Source: Ixodes scapularis (Eukaryota > Arthropoda > Arachnida > Ixodida > Ixodidae). From it: 64,000 nt of DNA. Position 1 is the stretch's first letter. Each line of letters starts with the position of its first letter. Below, one piece after another: positions 41,880 through 53,493 of this stretch. The position numbers and the translations under genes are program-made. The notes under the pieces are model-generated. The model did no database searches. It was not told the DNA's origin and saw only the letters and a list, made by a program, of their open reading frames with translations. The DNA is taken from assembly GCF_016920785.2 (NCBI RefSeq), contig NW_024609857.1, forward strand, positions 127,465,094 to 127,529,093, given 5' to 3'.

Positions 41880-44715
41880 CCGTCCCATGCTGTACATAGT
41901 CCAACCAGAAACAATGGGAAAAATTATGAAAACAATAGCAAAGACGCACCATCTCAAGATTCTTGGGTTCAAACTTCTGCCTCTTGTCGCTTAGAACCGG
42001 TTTGTACGCTGAAAAAGAGCGTTCCACGTCAACTCATGTTGACGTGAGAACCTTCGAGACTTCTTTGAGTACAAAAACCCAGTATTTTTGCTCAAGACGG
42101 ACTGAAGTTTTGAACGAACTTGTACAGCAGCGGGGCCTGTGTCGACGGCGTCGACTCGTTCTGGTACCTTCGAAATGAGCCCGATGTTCCGAGCCAGAGT
42201 TTCGCCAGCACTTTCGAGGCTCTTGATTGTGTCCGCCAGAAACGTGAAATTGGAGCACAAATACGCCAGGTCACCTTCGAGAGTGTCCTCGCGCAGGACA
42301 TCTTGAGCCTTTCTGACTGAGACACTATCGTCTGCTGGAAACCCGTTAATGACCATCTTCACACCAGCAAAGTCAATACTCTTATACTCTACAGCTTTAA
42401 GCCACGTTCCCCATCGCGTCAATATGGGTTCTGGTTGAAGAGGCACCCCTGGTAGCTGTTCCTTAAATGTACAAACACGAGACGGTGACTTAAGGAACGC
42501 AGCCTTCACAGCAGCAACGAGATCGTTTACATGCTTGAAGTGTTTTCTTAGCTCTTCGCAAACGCGGTAAATGCCGTGGGCGAGGCAGGTGACGTGCAAC
42601 ATCCGCGGGTAGAAAGCCTTCAGGAGGAAGGCAGCTTTGTGCATATAAGCCACCGCATCCGTGTAAAGTAGCAACCACCCTGCTCCAGTCTTCCACTCCA
42701 GTAGGGTATAGCACCTTCAAGGACGTGTTAACAAAGTACGCCAAGGTCTCCCCATTTGTTCTCTGTAGCGCGTTGGAGCACACAAGAAAAGGCGTTGTTC
42801 TCTCGTCTTCTACGAGCTTCCCAACTACGAGGTGCGCGACAAAGCGCCCAGCTGCATCTGTCGTTTCGTCTACAGAGACCCAAATGCATGAGTCCCCAAT
42901 TTCATCTCTGATTTTCTTCAATGTTTCCTCGTACATGGACCGCAGGTACTTCTTGCGCAGAGTCGACTCGGACGGTACGGTGTGACTGGAGTATTTTTGT
43001 AAGAATGTTTTGAAAACTGGGTTTTCTACTTTCGCCCACGGAATATTTGCGGCGACTAAGGCTTCGCACAAGTCTGCGTAGAATGCGTTCTTCTTTCCAT
43101 CCGTGAGGTTTTCTCTCAAAAATGACTGCCTAGACGCTGAGGGCACGTTGCGTTTTGCGTTCGCCTGATGTCCCGCTGTTTTTTTCGTGTTGTGCCAGGT
43201 GGCACTTCTTCTCGCATGGAATCTGTGAAAAAACAACATTACGATATGTTGAAAAGTGTAGTGCGCCGTCCTGAGCGGGCATGACTTTAGGCAATACCTT
43301 CATCTTCCTAATACCTTTAAATATACCGACACTGAAAATATATAGGTATTTTACAATAGTGAAAAGGCCTACTCATTGTGTAAGCTTGTTTAGCATCAGA
43401 GCACACAGCTGTCATACGTTCCGCTGCCCAAGCTCACTCTTGCGAGACTATCTCCTGCTTAGGTAACAGGGCGCTGGGATATCGGGTGAACTACGACTCG
43501 TGCCCAAATTGGTTCTGTGCTGTTTATGGGGGCATCGTGAGATCCTGCACGATTCATTTCTCTAGAGTTGGTCGGCCGATTATGTCGCGCAAGATACGGG
43601 GTATTTCAGTTGCCTCGCCCCCAGCGCGAGTTTCAACAGTACACCACCAACCAAAGCATGACGGGAGGCAACAAGCACGCACTGGAGATCAGTAATGCGA
43701 TAGAAAGACACTGCGTTTTGTCTTGTTACTGAGTATATTTAATTTATTAATTAAAATTTCAATTAGCGTCAAGAAGTTTGTGCGACTCCTTTTGGTGGTC
43801 CTTCTCCAGGACGTCACGGAGATAATTTTTTTCCCGAGTCACCTTGCGAACGGTCCGGTAATGGCAGATGTAGTAACTTCGAATATTCTTTCTGCCTGGT
43901 CTTTGAATATAGTGCGCACAGTTTAATCCGTGCGATCCTAACATCACGGGAACAATGTCGCTTTTCTCACTGTGACGTCTGGGAGACAACACAGCAACCA
44001 ATCAGCACGCTGCAACTACCAGCAACGGTTGTACTCGTTCTCGGGGCTAATACATTTCGAAAAGCGTTGTGACTGGTATCCGTCAAATAAAAAAATTACT
44101 TAAAAGTGTTTTTGGAGGGTCAGGCCGACAGGATTCAGGAAACTCCTGTATTACAAATGTATGTGCCTGTCTCGGCCGCGGGGGGAGGAAGACACAGTTT
44201 TGTAGAGGCTTGTGGACTTAGCGCAGGAAATCCTTCACCGACCCATAGACGAGTATACATTTCATTAAATAAATACATCTACATCATCTCTTCAATAACG
44301 ATGCGGGTGTTTTTCTTGGTCTATATTATATGAGCAAATGACGTCTTCGCGATTAGAAAATATTTGAGCGGAGAACGTTTTTGCGAATGCCATTTTAGCG
44401 AATAGGCTGTTTTTCGGCGGTGGCGAGCTAGGCTTTTAAACTGGCGCAGTTACCCCTCGCTGTCAATCAGGGGAAACGAATCTGCCATTCGCTACAGCGT
44501 CATCCGATGAAACGTCGTGGTTTCGTTTTCATTCGGTAAATCGCCGTTCGATAGTTTAGGTTTTCTCCGAAACAAGGTACCTAATGGTCTTCTTACCTGC
44601 TTTCCACACGGTTGACAGAAGACCATATCACCGTCGGTCGAGTAGCAAAGGGAATGTTGAGTCCATTGCCGAATCAGCACGCTCTTTGAGACCTTTTTTT
44701 TTTTTTTTTTGGCAT
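41880..44715 (-). pseudogene. Two-exon hAT transposase, decayed
   Basis: Exon 1 (44715-44597) starts at ATG 44715-44713, runs through a poly(A) stretch and encodes a BED-like finger start, QWTQHSLCYSTDGDMVFCQP. It ends at CAG|GTAAGA. The intron is 44596-43223. Exon 2 opens after TTTTTTCACAG with the rest of the finger (C..CHLAQH), then the DUF659/hAT core: VSVDETTDAAGRFVAHLVVG and, in another frame, LLYTDAVAYMHKA ... VTCLAHGI. The C-terminus has the dimerisation motif VDVERSFSAYKPVLSDKR (about 41985-42040). Defects are an extra A after the finger, a frameshift near 42670, a probable deletion plus shift near 42100 and an in-frame TGA just before the dimerisation motif. Confidence 0.85.
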
Positions 44716-44929
44716 TGCTGAGCAGCTTTAGGCAGCAAAAGCGAAGAGCAGCAAACCGCAAACCACCGGACACACGTCAGAGACCGACGCGCACACGAAA
44801 AGAGCAAACCGCGGCTGCCGACTGCCGCGGCTTCCTATTTCCTTCACCTCACATGTAGGCTGACACGCACGCACGCGCACATACACACGCATACAGACGC
44901 ACGCGCTCACTCACTTAAAAAAAAAAAAA

Positions 44930-46260
44930 GCTTTTCGGTGGGCATTACGCTCCGTTTCCCGATCTTCCGATGAACCGCAGCGATTAGGACGAGCCATCCC
45001 AGCCATTCCAGTACTACGAGGACGTCAGTGGAGCTTCCATTTGGGCGGAGCGACACATAGAGATCATACATACTAACTCTAGAGGAAAAGGTCCGCTATT
45101 TTCCCATGCATTCTGGCTGCCGCAAGCGGCGGAGCCTGCAGGCAGACCTTCGGGGTCCCACACATGGTTACCAACCTGCCTAAGATTTCACAAATATAAT
45201 TATATCATCAGAGCAGTGTCATGAACTTCAACAATCCACAAATTTACCGGTGAAAAGATATTCGCGTTCCTTTCGAAGCTTTCGCTTTGCATAGAGCGCA
45301 CATGTACGGCCTCCCGTCAAAACTAAACTAAACCAGATAACCGACTTCGCGGGTGGCCGCGCCTGGACGCGCCCCAGGAATACGAAACCGAGCAAATACC
45401 AAATTTCCGAGATTTCAACAGAAGGAAAGTTAATGCAGCGTAATGAGTATACTGCTTTTTATAAGCGTTAGAATAGCTCAGAATTAAGTTTACAACGTTA
45501 AATTATCACTGTCTATGTGATGACAGTTTTCAGTCTTCGCAATTACCATTGCGACTGTCGTCCTTCAGCTGGCAACGTTGGTTTCTTTCTCTCGTGTTCT
45601 GTCGCTCTCTTTCGCGATCTTTCACTCGGGACCCAGGATGTCGGCGCACGGGATTTGCCACTCCTCCTCACCTACCTTTACCCCCTGGAGCGACACGCGG
45701 AGACTCCAGGTCACATGCCACTCTCCCAGCGCTGGACTGGCTGGGACGCTCCCAGCATCCACTTTGGTCCATTTAGGGCGAAACGGAGTACATCAGCCAG
45801 ATCCAGACTTCCAGCCTCCAGGCAGCTCGCGGGCTCCACACTCTCCAGAAATGTTAAGACAACAAACCCGCTTCTCTCGGGGGAAGCGAGATGGGGGAAA
45901 GCAAAGGCGCGGCAAGAAATAGAACGAAGGGCGATGCGTGGGGAAGGGCGGGAAAGGCCTTCTACTAGAAGGAAGGCGCAGTTTGCGCTTTGGCTTACAG
46001 GCGTGAAGAAAAAAACAACAACGATGTTTGTGCTGGACCTCGGGACAGAGATTGGAGCAGCCTGTTGCCAAACTTGCCATGCGTCGCAGCAGGGTGAAAG
46101 ATAGTTCGCTTGAAATGAAAACTAAACAGAACAAGTCATTTTGAAATAACGAAGCAAAAAAAAAAAAAAAATCAGAAATAGGCATTTATAGGCGGGAAAC
46201 GGTAATTTAGACTCAAACGCAGAAATAGGCATGATAGGGACCAAAGGAACAAAATAGACA
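44930..46260. other. Non-coding 5' part of the hAT element
   Basis: Sequence between the transposase start and the right TIR. It holds GGCTGGGA boxes near 44996 (inverted) and 45735 and CpG-rich stretches, perhaps a promoter. A 195-codon plus frame at 45517-46104 has no recognisable family and overlaps a minus-strand frame, so it is not called. Confidence 0.35.
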
Positions 46261-46299
46261 TATGACTAAAGATCCGGCCACTAGTCATCACGTTTCCTG

Positions 46300-47889
46300 A
46301 CAAGTCCCTGTCAGGTGATGCCGACGCCGGTTAGGCATCGAGTTTCGAAGTGAGGGGTTATTGACATCGGTACAAAAAATGCAACGAGCCTGCTGTATAC
46401 GCAGGGGTGGCAGGCACGATTGTCACAAGATAAGCGCCGTTTGCGTTACAGCTGAAAAGAAGGACGAGTGGAACCTCGACGTTTTGCCTTAGCGGGGTCA
46501 AATATACAAGAGCAATACAAAAATGTCTACTTTTTTGTGTGTGTCCGCTTCTCATTTTCTTCTATTTGTTATTTCTTGAAACTTAAGTCTGCATTGTTCT
46601 CGTAGGTTGTTTGCCGGTCTGCTTGCGCCTCAGGGTAGCATCTTTACTTCCGTAAAACCTCACCTTTGGTTTGAGGATTTTTTTGGGGGGAAACTTTATA
46701 GAAACAAAAGGCGCCTTTGGGAAGGCGAGGGGAGAACCTTCATTGTACGAACTTAGGGCTGAAATATGAGTCACAGTCGGCAAAAAAGCGATATTTTCAC
46801 GAGCTCAGTTAAAGTCACCGTAGCTAATCGGAGCTAGCAACAGGATTCGGTTGCTCGAAAGAATGTTCACGTTTGCCGGTGCTACGCCCACCCCACTTCA
46901 TACCGAAAAACTCGGAAAATGGCGGAATGCCAAAAATGTATTTAAGATGATGAGTACAAGATACTCGAAATTATAATTAAAATTGAGTATTAAATACTCT
47001 CCATCAAAGGTATTTGCAAGATACCAAGATACTCCAAAGAGTATTTAAGATACAGTATCTTGAGTAGAGTATTTGAGATAGGCACAAGTCTGCTATAAAC
47101 GTATCTAATGTGACATGTTGCTTACCTAAAGATATTTGTAAACTAAACGTACATCTATTGATTTCTGTATGCATCAGTGCGTTTTAAGAGGACAAGTGAG
47201 CAAAAATATTGTAATAGTAAACAAATAAAATATTTTTGATTTCTGTTTGCGGAAGGCCTTTTGAGAAAATAGGCCAGCAAACAGAATTTATAGATATCTA
47301 CTGTGACCGTTTTTAGGGGAATATAGGAGAAAAACCTAAATCTGTCTGGATTTGTTTACTTCTGTGTGTGCGCTGATGACTAGAGGGCACCAGCGCGCAG
47401 AGAATAGGCGACAAAATATTTTTTTTCTGAAAAGGTAAGTGGTGAGGTTAAATGAGCCATGGAAAAACGGAAATGTCTGCTTGTCAAATTACTTTTGAAC
47501 CGTGTACAGCGGCTGCCTGTTCAGTGTTGTTTCTTGCATCAAATGACCCATTGCAGTTTCATAGCTTTTGGAAGCACAACACGTCGAAATATACTCAGAA
47601 TTGCAACGATATTGGCCTAGTTTCGGTTTCTAAATTTGGCTCCTTCCAATTAAAAAACAAACAAACAACCTAGGCGGTTCCTCGTGGTATGTCTCTTCTT
47701 GTGGAGCTGTTATTTCAGAAGCTCTGAATGCTAACGCAGCACGTATCACGAAAACAATATCGGTGAATAAGAGGCGATAGAAAGCAGAACGTATATGCTC
47801 ATATCTGCGCCTAGCTCGTTGATCGCTCTCATTTTTTTCATTCGCTGGAAGGCCGAACACGGGTAGGTATAGACCCTTTCCGAAATTCA
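46300..47889. other. Unassigned stretch apart from the MITE remnant
   Basis: No gene recognised. A 117-codon minus frame (47630-47983) overlaps the CTCF-like site and has no known family. Confidence 0.3.
46924..47085. mobile_element. MITE remnant with AGTATTT/GATACTC subterminal repeats
   Basis: Repeated GAGTATTTAAGATAC, AGATACTC and inverted forms are packed into 160 bp, like the subterminal regions of the hAT MITEs elsewhere in the window. No clear ends or target duplication. Confidence 0.45.
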
Positions 47890-47903
47890 GTGCCATCTGG
47901 TGG
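47890..47903 (-). promoter_or_regulatory. CTCF-like binding site, opposite orientation
   Basis: The minus strand reads CCACCAGATGGCAC, a full match to the CTCF core. The surrounding 18-mer (47892-47909) is identical to 32350-32367 on the + strand, while sequence outside it differs. The two sites therefore face each other across 15.5 kb. Confidence 0.5.
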
Positions 47904-47909
47904 CTGAAA

Positions 47910-50900
47910 TGGCGGTTTAACTTTTGCCGTACGAATGGCGGCAATGAACCCATAGCCTGCAGTATTTTATCGGGCTTTGTCACTTATGCATGTCAACGGC
48001 AGACGAAAATAAACTCTTCGCTATACAGGTATTTCTGAATCATCTCTTCAAGTGTCGATTCCCATAAAGATGGAACCAGTCAGAACGAAGCACCAGCTCA
48101 GACAGACGCCTTGATAAAGTTCTATAAGTCAAGGGGTTTTGAAGTCGATTTTGTCCCACTAACAGGTTCACTGGGCCCGAATTAGAGAAATGAACGCCTA
48201 CGCAGCGCTTGTATTCAATTCTGGTTTCGCAACATGCTAACGTCTGGAATGTATAGGCCTCGAATCCTCAGCCTAGGAGTATCTTCAACATGTTCCTTCA
48301 TCAGTAAATAGAAAGACGCCATTGGTATGGCACATATGCCATTTTTCAGATGATGATGATAGTGATCAAGGTGGCCAGACTGAATTTCGGTAACGAACAT
48401 AGTCTGTATCAAATGCACTTGCATAGATGTACCATCTCTAAGAACTGAACCAGAATGCGAGCGGCAGCCGACGGAACTTTAGCGAGCACATTCGCGTTTA
48501 GGCGGACTAAATCGTACTTTTAAATGGGAAATCAAACGCATACTTAGGTGAACGCGTGGCTTTACGTGTCTTGAAGTGGTCACGCTGCATTTCTTAGGTG
48601 AGAATGCTCACTAAGTGCGTAGAGAGCTCACAAATGGCTGCGTAAACCCTGTTCCACATAAACTCGACGGGCGAAGAAAGCGGCAATATGGCGGCTCCGC
48701 TAGCAGACGACAGAGTTGTCTGCTAGCTCTGGGACGGCGCCAGCCAGCAACACTGAGGAACTCTACTCGGACGCGCGCTCGCTCGGGAACGTGCTGCCTT
48801 TTTAAGGCGTTGCCCCCAAAGAGGGCCATAAAAATAAATCATCAAGCACTCGCCGCTCAAGACCGAAGCAGACGCCCCTCAGAAATAAAATGCAAAGTGA
48901 AGTACAGCAGCGCAGATGCTTCGTCACGGGGGCCGTAAAGCTGGCGGGGGCGTTGCGCCTGCGCAGTGCGGAAGCGTGATGTCACCGCCGGAGCGCCGTG
49001 TGGAAAAGGAAGACGTGGCGCGCTGCTTGAAGGAATGCGCTGCGTGTAAGAATGCTTTGGCATTCCTACACATGAGCAGTTCTAAGTGTCCTCGGCGTGT
49101 TTCTTTTTCTGCAAGGAGCAATTTTTTAAAAATAGTAAGGGTGCAGGCGAGCTGCCCCAGTCTCAAGTATATTCAACATGGTCAACTTTTTTGTCTTTGC
49201 TATTCACAAAATTAGATAATGAAAGTCAGCACGTCGAACATCCCTCTCGAACTATCACTCTGTTTTCCTTATTGACACTCCAAGTATACAAAGAAAATAT
49301 GTGTAAACTTCTACGCCGTTTTAAAGCACGATAAAGTCTTTCAGAACGAACTCTTGGCTGTAAAGAATCGACGTCTGAGAACCGAGATCGCATACCTTTT
49401 CTCCGATTCTTCGAAGGCGTGCGGTCTGAAGGCCTTTCTTGCGCGCCCGCAAAACAGGGGAATTACACGAGTACGAATCAATGAACAAGTTTCAGACGAA
49501 AAGATGTGAAAAACAAGAGACGAACGAACTATACATGTTTACGAATGGAAGATTTCGAAGATCAATTTCACATTTACAAAAAGATGTCTCATCAAGTGCA
49601 AACCGAACTTAATAAACAATCATGATAGTGATGGGTCTTAACAATGCGGTGGTTCGATCAATTATCCGGTTCCGCGTTTACATTCATAATTGTACGACGT
49701 AGCAGGAAATATACAAACAGAGAAGAAACAATTATGACGAGCTATCATGATATGAAACAGAATTCAAACTGACGAACGCGCGTTCTTCTCGAGACGGTTT
49801 CTTTGCGGGCTCGTGAAGAAGACCGGATCAAAATGAGCCACACTAATCCCCTTTACGCGACTAGATTGATCAGACTGTTCAATGAATTCTGGTGTACATC
49901 GCGGTCCACTGAGCACTCTCATAAGTTCGAACGTGCATATCAATATGAGGAATCCTCCTTCGTTAATGACCGCTGACAGAGAAGCGGAACTTACCAATCG
50001 ACCGTTGGGAAACGAAAGAACGTAACTTTCGAATTGAAACCGGAATTTCCTCTCTACTTTGCATCAGAGTATCTACACAAACCTTTAGAAAGTTCAATTA
50101 CATTTCACGAAGCATTATTCGGCCTTATTTTTAATTGGCAACCGGATCCGCTCGGGCGCCGCACGAAGACCTTTAGGCAGGAGCGCATGCACGAGCAGGA
50201 GCCGACGAGCAGACGCCTTGAAGTTGACCAGATGCCGACGCGCTGCCGTACTAGAAGTATTTGGGCGACCGCAGCCGCAGCCGCGACTACAGTGCCACAT
50301 GACTTCCAATATAGCCTTTCGGCGCATTGCGGTGGATGCGTGAACTCGCTCCTGTAATGTTTGCGGCATTCGCTTGAACCGCCAAGCTGCTCTTTCCTAC
50401 GGCCTCCCTGCCGCCCTTCACAGCGAGGGAGGCAGGGTGACGACCCGTCCCGCGACTCGCGGGACTGTCCCATTGAGGGCTCGTGTCCCGCGTCCCGCAA
50501 GAAATTCCCAAATCTTCAAAATGTCCCGCATTTCCTATTGTAGTAAAATTCACTCTGCAACTCATGGCGCTGCCGAACAACGGGGCACGGGGAAGCGCGG
50601 AGGTTGCTGGTAATCGTGTGAATCGCAATGGTTCACCATTTTCTATCTCAAGCATTGCGGGAAGCGACCGTTGTTCTTGCAGAAGTTGCGACGCGCGTGC
50701 TTCGCTGTGCCCCACCTGTGGTGGCAAAATATTCGAAGCAAAATTTCACTCCAAAAGTTGCAATATAAAATATTGTAATTATTTTCATATCGCTGACAAT
50801 GTGAAAGGGTTGCTGGGGATTTTTGTTTTAGTGAAGACAGCCACACAAGGCAAAAAACCTACAACTCGCAACGGTCAAAAAAAAAAATAACATCGTGTTA

Positions 50901-51442
50901 AAATGTTGATAAAATTAAGCGTTGACAAGAAACAATAGTCCGAAAAAGATTTACTGTATCTTATTTCCATTTGATGCATTGAGTTCTGCTACAATTGATG
51001 TTTATGTTTCTAATTTCAACGCCTTTAATAACACATTTCGCATAAAAATATATATCACTGGGAGGGAAAATTAATTGAGCTTAAGTGCTCAAATAATTTT
51101 CAATACAATACAGTTAGCAAGTGTATAAACAGCACAGGTTATTAGTATTTACAGAGCCTTGGTTCGTGGTGTGTGTGTTAATGAATTTCCTCGGTCGCTA
51201 CAAATTCAACACAACTGTCATCGTTGCAAAAAGGAGACGGCCCGCGCCGTTCATTTGCAAAGCGGCGTACATGGGAACAAATCGCCGCGGCGTTTTTCGC
51301 GGCCTCGGAGATGCAAGAGCGATCAGACGTTCAATATGATACCTTTCAATTACGAGAGTGTGAGTAAGAGCCGCATAAATATCTGTTTACACTCGGAGCG
51401 GACTCGCGCGCTTGATCGAAGCGCTGGATTCACTCTGTTAGA
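47910..51442. other. Unassigned ~3.5-kb stretch with an NRF1-like box
   Basis: TGCGCCTGCGCA at 48954-48965 is close to the NRF1 site, in a CpG-rich patch (48600-49030) that could be a promoter. A second CpG-rich patch is at 50140-50480. Open frames here overlap each other on opposite strands and show no family motif. The 50440-50540 part has repeated TCCCGC phrases. Confidence 0.3.
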
Positions 51443-51607
51443 CCTGGGCCCCTAAACTCGTCAAACACAAAGTTTGGGCAGAAGTTGACGGAGCGCACCG
51501 ATTCGCCTATCACGACGATGACTTCGCGCTTTTTTCGCCGACGTCCAATCAGCGTGCTCTGCGAACTTTCGGCTCCAACTTTGTGTTTGACGAGTTTAGG
51601 GCCCCTG
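51443..51607. mobile_element. 165-bp foldback MITE
   Basis: Outer arms of about 30 bp (GGGCCC(C)TAAACTCGTCAAACACAAAGTT) are almost identical in inverted orientation, and similarity continues inward with divergence. Outer ends read CTGGGGCCC-like, reminiscent of hAT termini, but no 8-bp duplication is visible. Confidence 0.85.
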
Positions 51608-52728
51608 AATCGTGACCGATCTTCTACGATTGCAGCTCGATGCTGACGTAACATTCGGCAGAGGAGGGTTGGACCGGCATCGCGTAGCTCCCAGGAACTG
51701 ATCCAGTTCGGGAGTGTTAACGTACCGTCGTGTCAGAATAAAAAGAACATACTAATAACAAAGTGTACATACCATGTTGCGAAGGTAATTCATACGACGT
51801 TTATTTGAGCTCTATATCACACAAAAGAAGTAGACAATCGATGAGAGTGTCCCTTTTAGAAGAGAGCGGCCGTCACCACTGCCATGGAGAACAAGGGGAT
51901 GATAAGGGGAAGAGACCTCTTTGTGGACAATTGAGGTCAGCGATCAACCTATTCATACGGGAAGGGACCACAAGGGTCGCTCAGGCATATTCCGTTCAGC
52001 AAGCCAGCATGTTGTGGGCAGACGGTCTTCGCCAAAGGCCGTCGGAGCAACGCTGCGTCGGAGCAGATCGGAGTGCCTTGCTAGGGCTATATTCTGCCGA
52101 GCTAGCCCTTGGAGGTCACTTGGTCGGTGAGATCGTTGCCGTTGTAGGTCTTTCCGGATGTTTTTGCATCCAGCGTTCATCTCCGTCGTGGTCAGTTTCA
52201 ATTACTTTTCTTTTTTCTTGCTGCTTGTAGTCGGGACGCACGTGAAGAGCACGTGGAAAAATAAATGTCCGTTGGTCGTCGCGACGAAGTAACTGAGCGA
52301 CGCTGTCGGCCATGTTGATTTGATCGTAAAGAATTCAGTAAAACACCTTTGGAGCTGTCGTAGGATACTATCGTGACTTGCTGAAGACATACAATAATTT
52401 CGTTTCATGAATACGAGTTTGTTCTTATGTCTTGATGTACGCACGTTTTTGGCGTAAGATCGTTTCGTGAATCAGGCTTTTGCTCTTTGTGGAAGCTCCT
52501 TTTTTTTTGCTATCCGATATTCTCGTTCACCACGCTACCTTATAAACACAAGGACTAACAATAACTAAAAAAGAAAACAGTACGCATTCAGACAAAATGT
52601 ATTCATTGTGAGAGGCGATTTGTGCGCGAGTATTGTACCCGCAAACTTGCCAGAGCAGTGAAAGCTACCTGTTCGTTGGACCAGTCACGTGATCACACTC
52701 CCGCCAATGCCCACGCGCAGAGAGCAAG
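51608..52728. other. Unassigned stretch
   Basis: No supported gene. Plus frames at 51763-52230 overlap minus frames and carry no family motif. Confidence 0.3.
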
Positions 52729-52929
52729 GCGTTCGAGGAGGGGTTTCGTGTCGTTCCTCCGAAGGCCCCAGGGCTCATGCTGACGTCCATTCCCCCAGCG
52801 GCGAGTTGTCCGAAGTGGACGCAGGAGGCGCAGTAACAGGACAGAAAAACTAGTTTATTTACATAGGTATGACTTGTAGAGTAATGGAAAAATGAGCACA
52901 TAAAATGGGCAGCAGACAGTTCCTTATAT
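52729..52929. mobile_element. Older LTR-like segment interrupted by the Gypsy insertion
   Basis: 52730-52820 resembles 14321-14405 of the gag-array LTR: GTTCGAGG.GGGGTTT, then CCGAAGG..CCAGGGCTC, GACGTCCATTCCCCCA. If it is a related LTR in the same orientation, it continues after the insertion at 58747. Similarity is partial and no PBS or partner is seen. Confidence 0.4.
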
Positions 52930-53307
52930 TGCCACCCGCAGAGCCGAGAAGGCAACGCTCGGTCACGGTCTTCTAGAAGATTCCCGGTCATTCTCGCAGC
53001 AGACGTAACTTTCCCTCTGTTTTGTTATTCTCGAAAGTGCCAGTTCATCCTCGCCCCGAGAGCGCGACGCTCGAACCTTCCTTGCCGAACTTTCGAGATA
53101 GTGACGCACGGTAGATAAGCAACTGCCCGCGACCTTGTCGAGTCAGTCTCAGTCTCGCTCGCGCTTTCTGTTTCGCCGCCGAGTCGCCGCCTGTTTTTCT
53201 GCTCCCTCGACGCTCTTTCGTTACTTATTTTTGGTTGGCACAAGTTCGCCCATTAAACCTTTATTTTCAGTTCAAGTTTCGCCTTCTCGTCGCCTTAATT
53301 CGTGACA
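52930..53307 (+). repeat. 5' LTR (378 bp)
   Basis: Begins TGCCACCC and ends TTCGTGACA (TG...CA). Contains an ATTAAA poly(A)-like signal near 53254 and an initiator-like TCAGTC near 53144. Appears identical to the 3' LTR. Confidence 0.96.
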
Positions 53308-53311
53308 TTTC

Positions 53312-53329
53312 TGGTGGAGGTGCGGGGTA
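53312..53329 (+). promoter_or_regulatory. Primer-binding site
   Basis: TGGTGGAGGTGCGGGG starts four bases after the LTR. TGG is the complement of a tRNA CCA end. The priming tRNA was not identified. Confidence 0.75.
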
Positions 53330-53493
53330 CAAAACCCGTGCAGCGTACCCCTACAAGAACTCGATCAGCAAGCCTCATTTCCCGACGACCTTCCGTTGAA
53401 GACTCGGAGCATCGTGCCAGCCGCCGTATTCAAGGGTTGCCCCCGGAATTCGGTCTACTGTCGAAGAAGACCAACCAGTCGACGAAGCCGACA

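Larger units (their letters stand above)
40379..46291. mobile_element. Full-length hAT transposon with 8-bp target duplication
   Basis: The element spans 40387-46283 (5,897 bp). The target duplication GTCATCAC is exact at 40379-40386 and 46284-46291. The left end TAGAGGCCGGATGTTTAGGCA and the inverted right end TAGTGGCCGGATCTTTAGTCA form the TIR. The interior encodes a hAT transposase on the - strand, and a second hAT element is nested near the left end (40416-41661). The 8-bp duplication, the TIR and the transposase domains all agree on the superfamily. Age is indicated by transposase frameshifts. Confidence 0.92.

Noticed and set aside
45517..46104. 195-codon plus-strand gene inside the hAT
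   Set aside because: Composition is low-complexity, a minus frame overlaps it, and no family or splice support is seen.
40379..46291. Reading the hAT transposase as a live domesticated gene
   Set aside because: An in-frame TGA before the dimerisation motif and a probable deletion remain even if homopolymer errors are forgiven.
50105..50727. Minus-strand gene in the CpG-rich patch
   Set aside because: Several overlapping frames on both strands with low-complexity residues; CpG richness explains the lack of stops.
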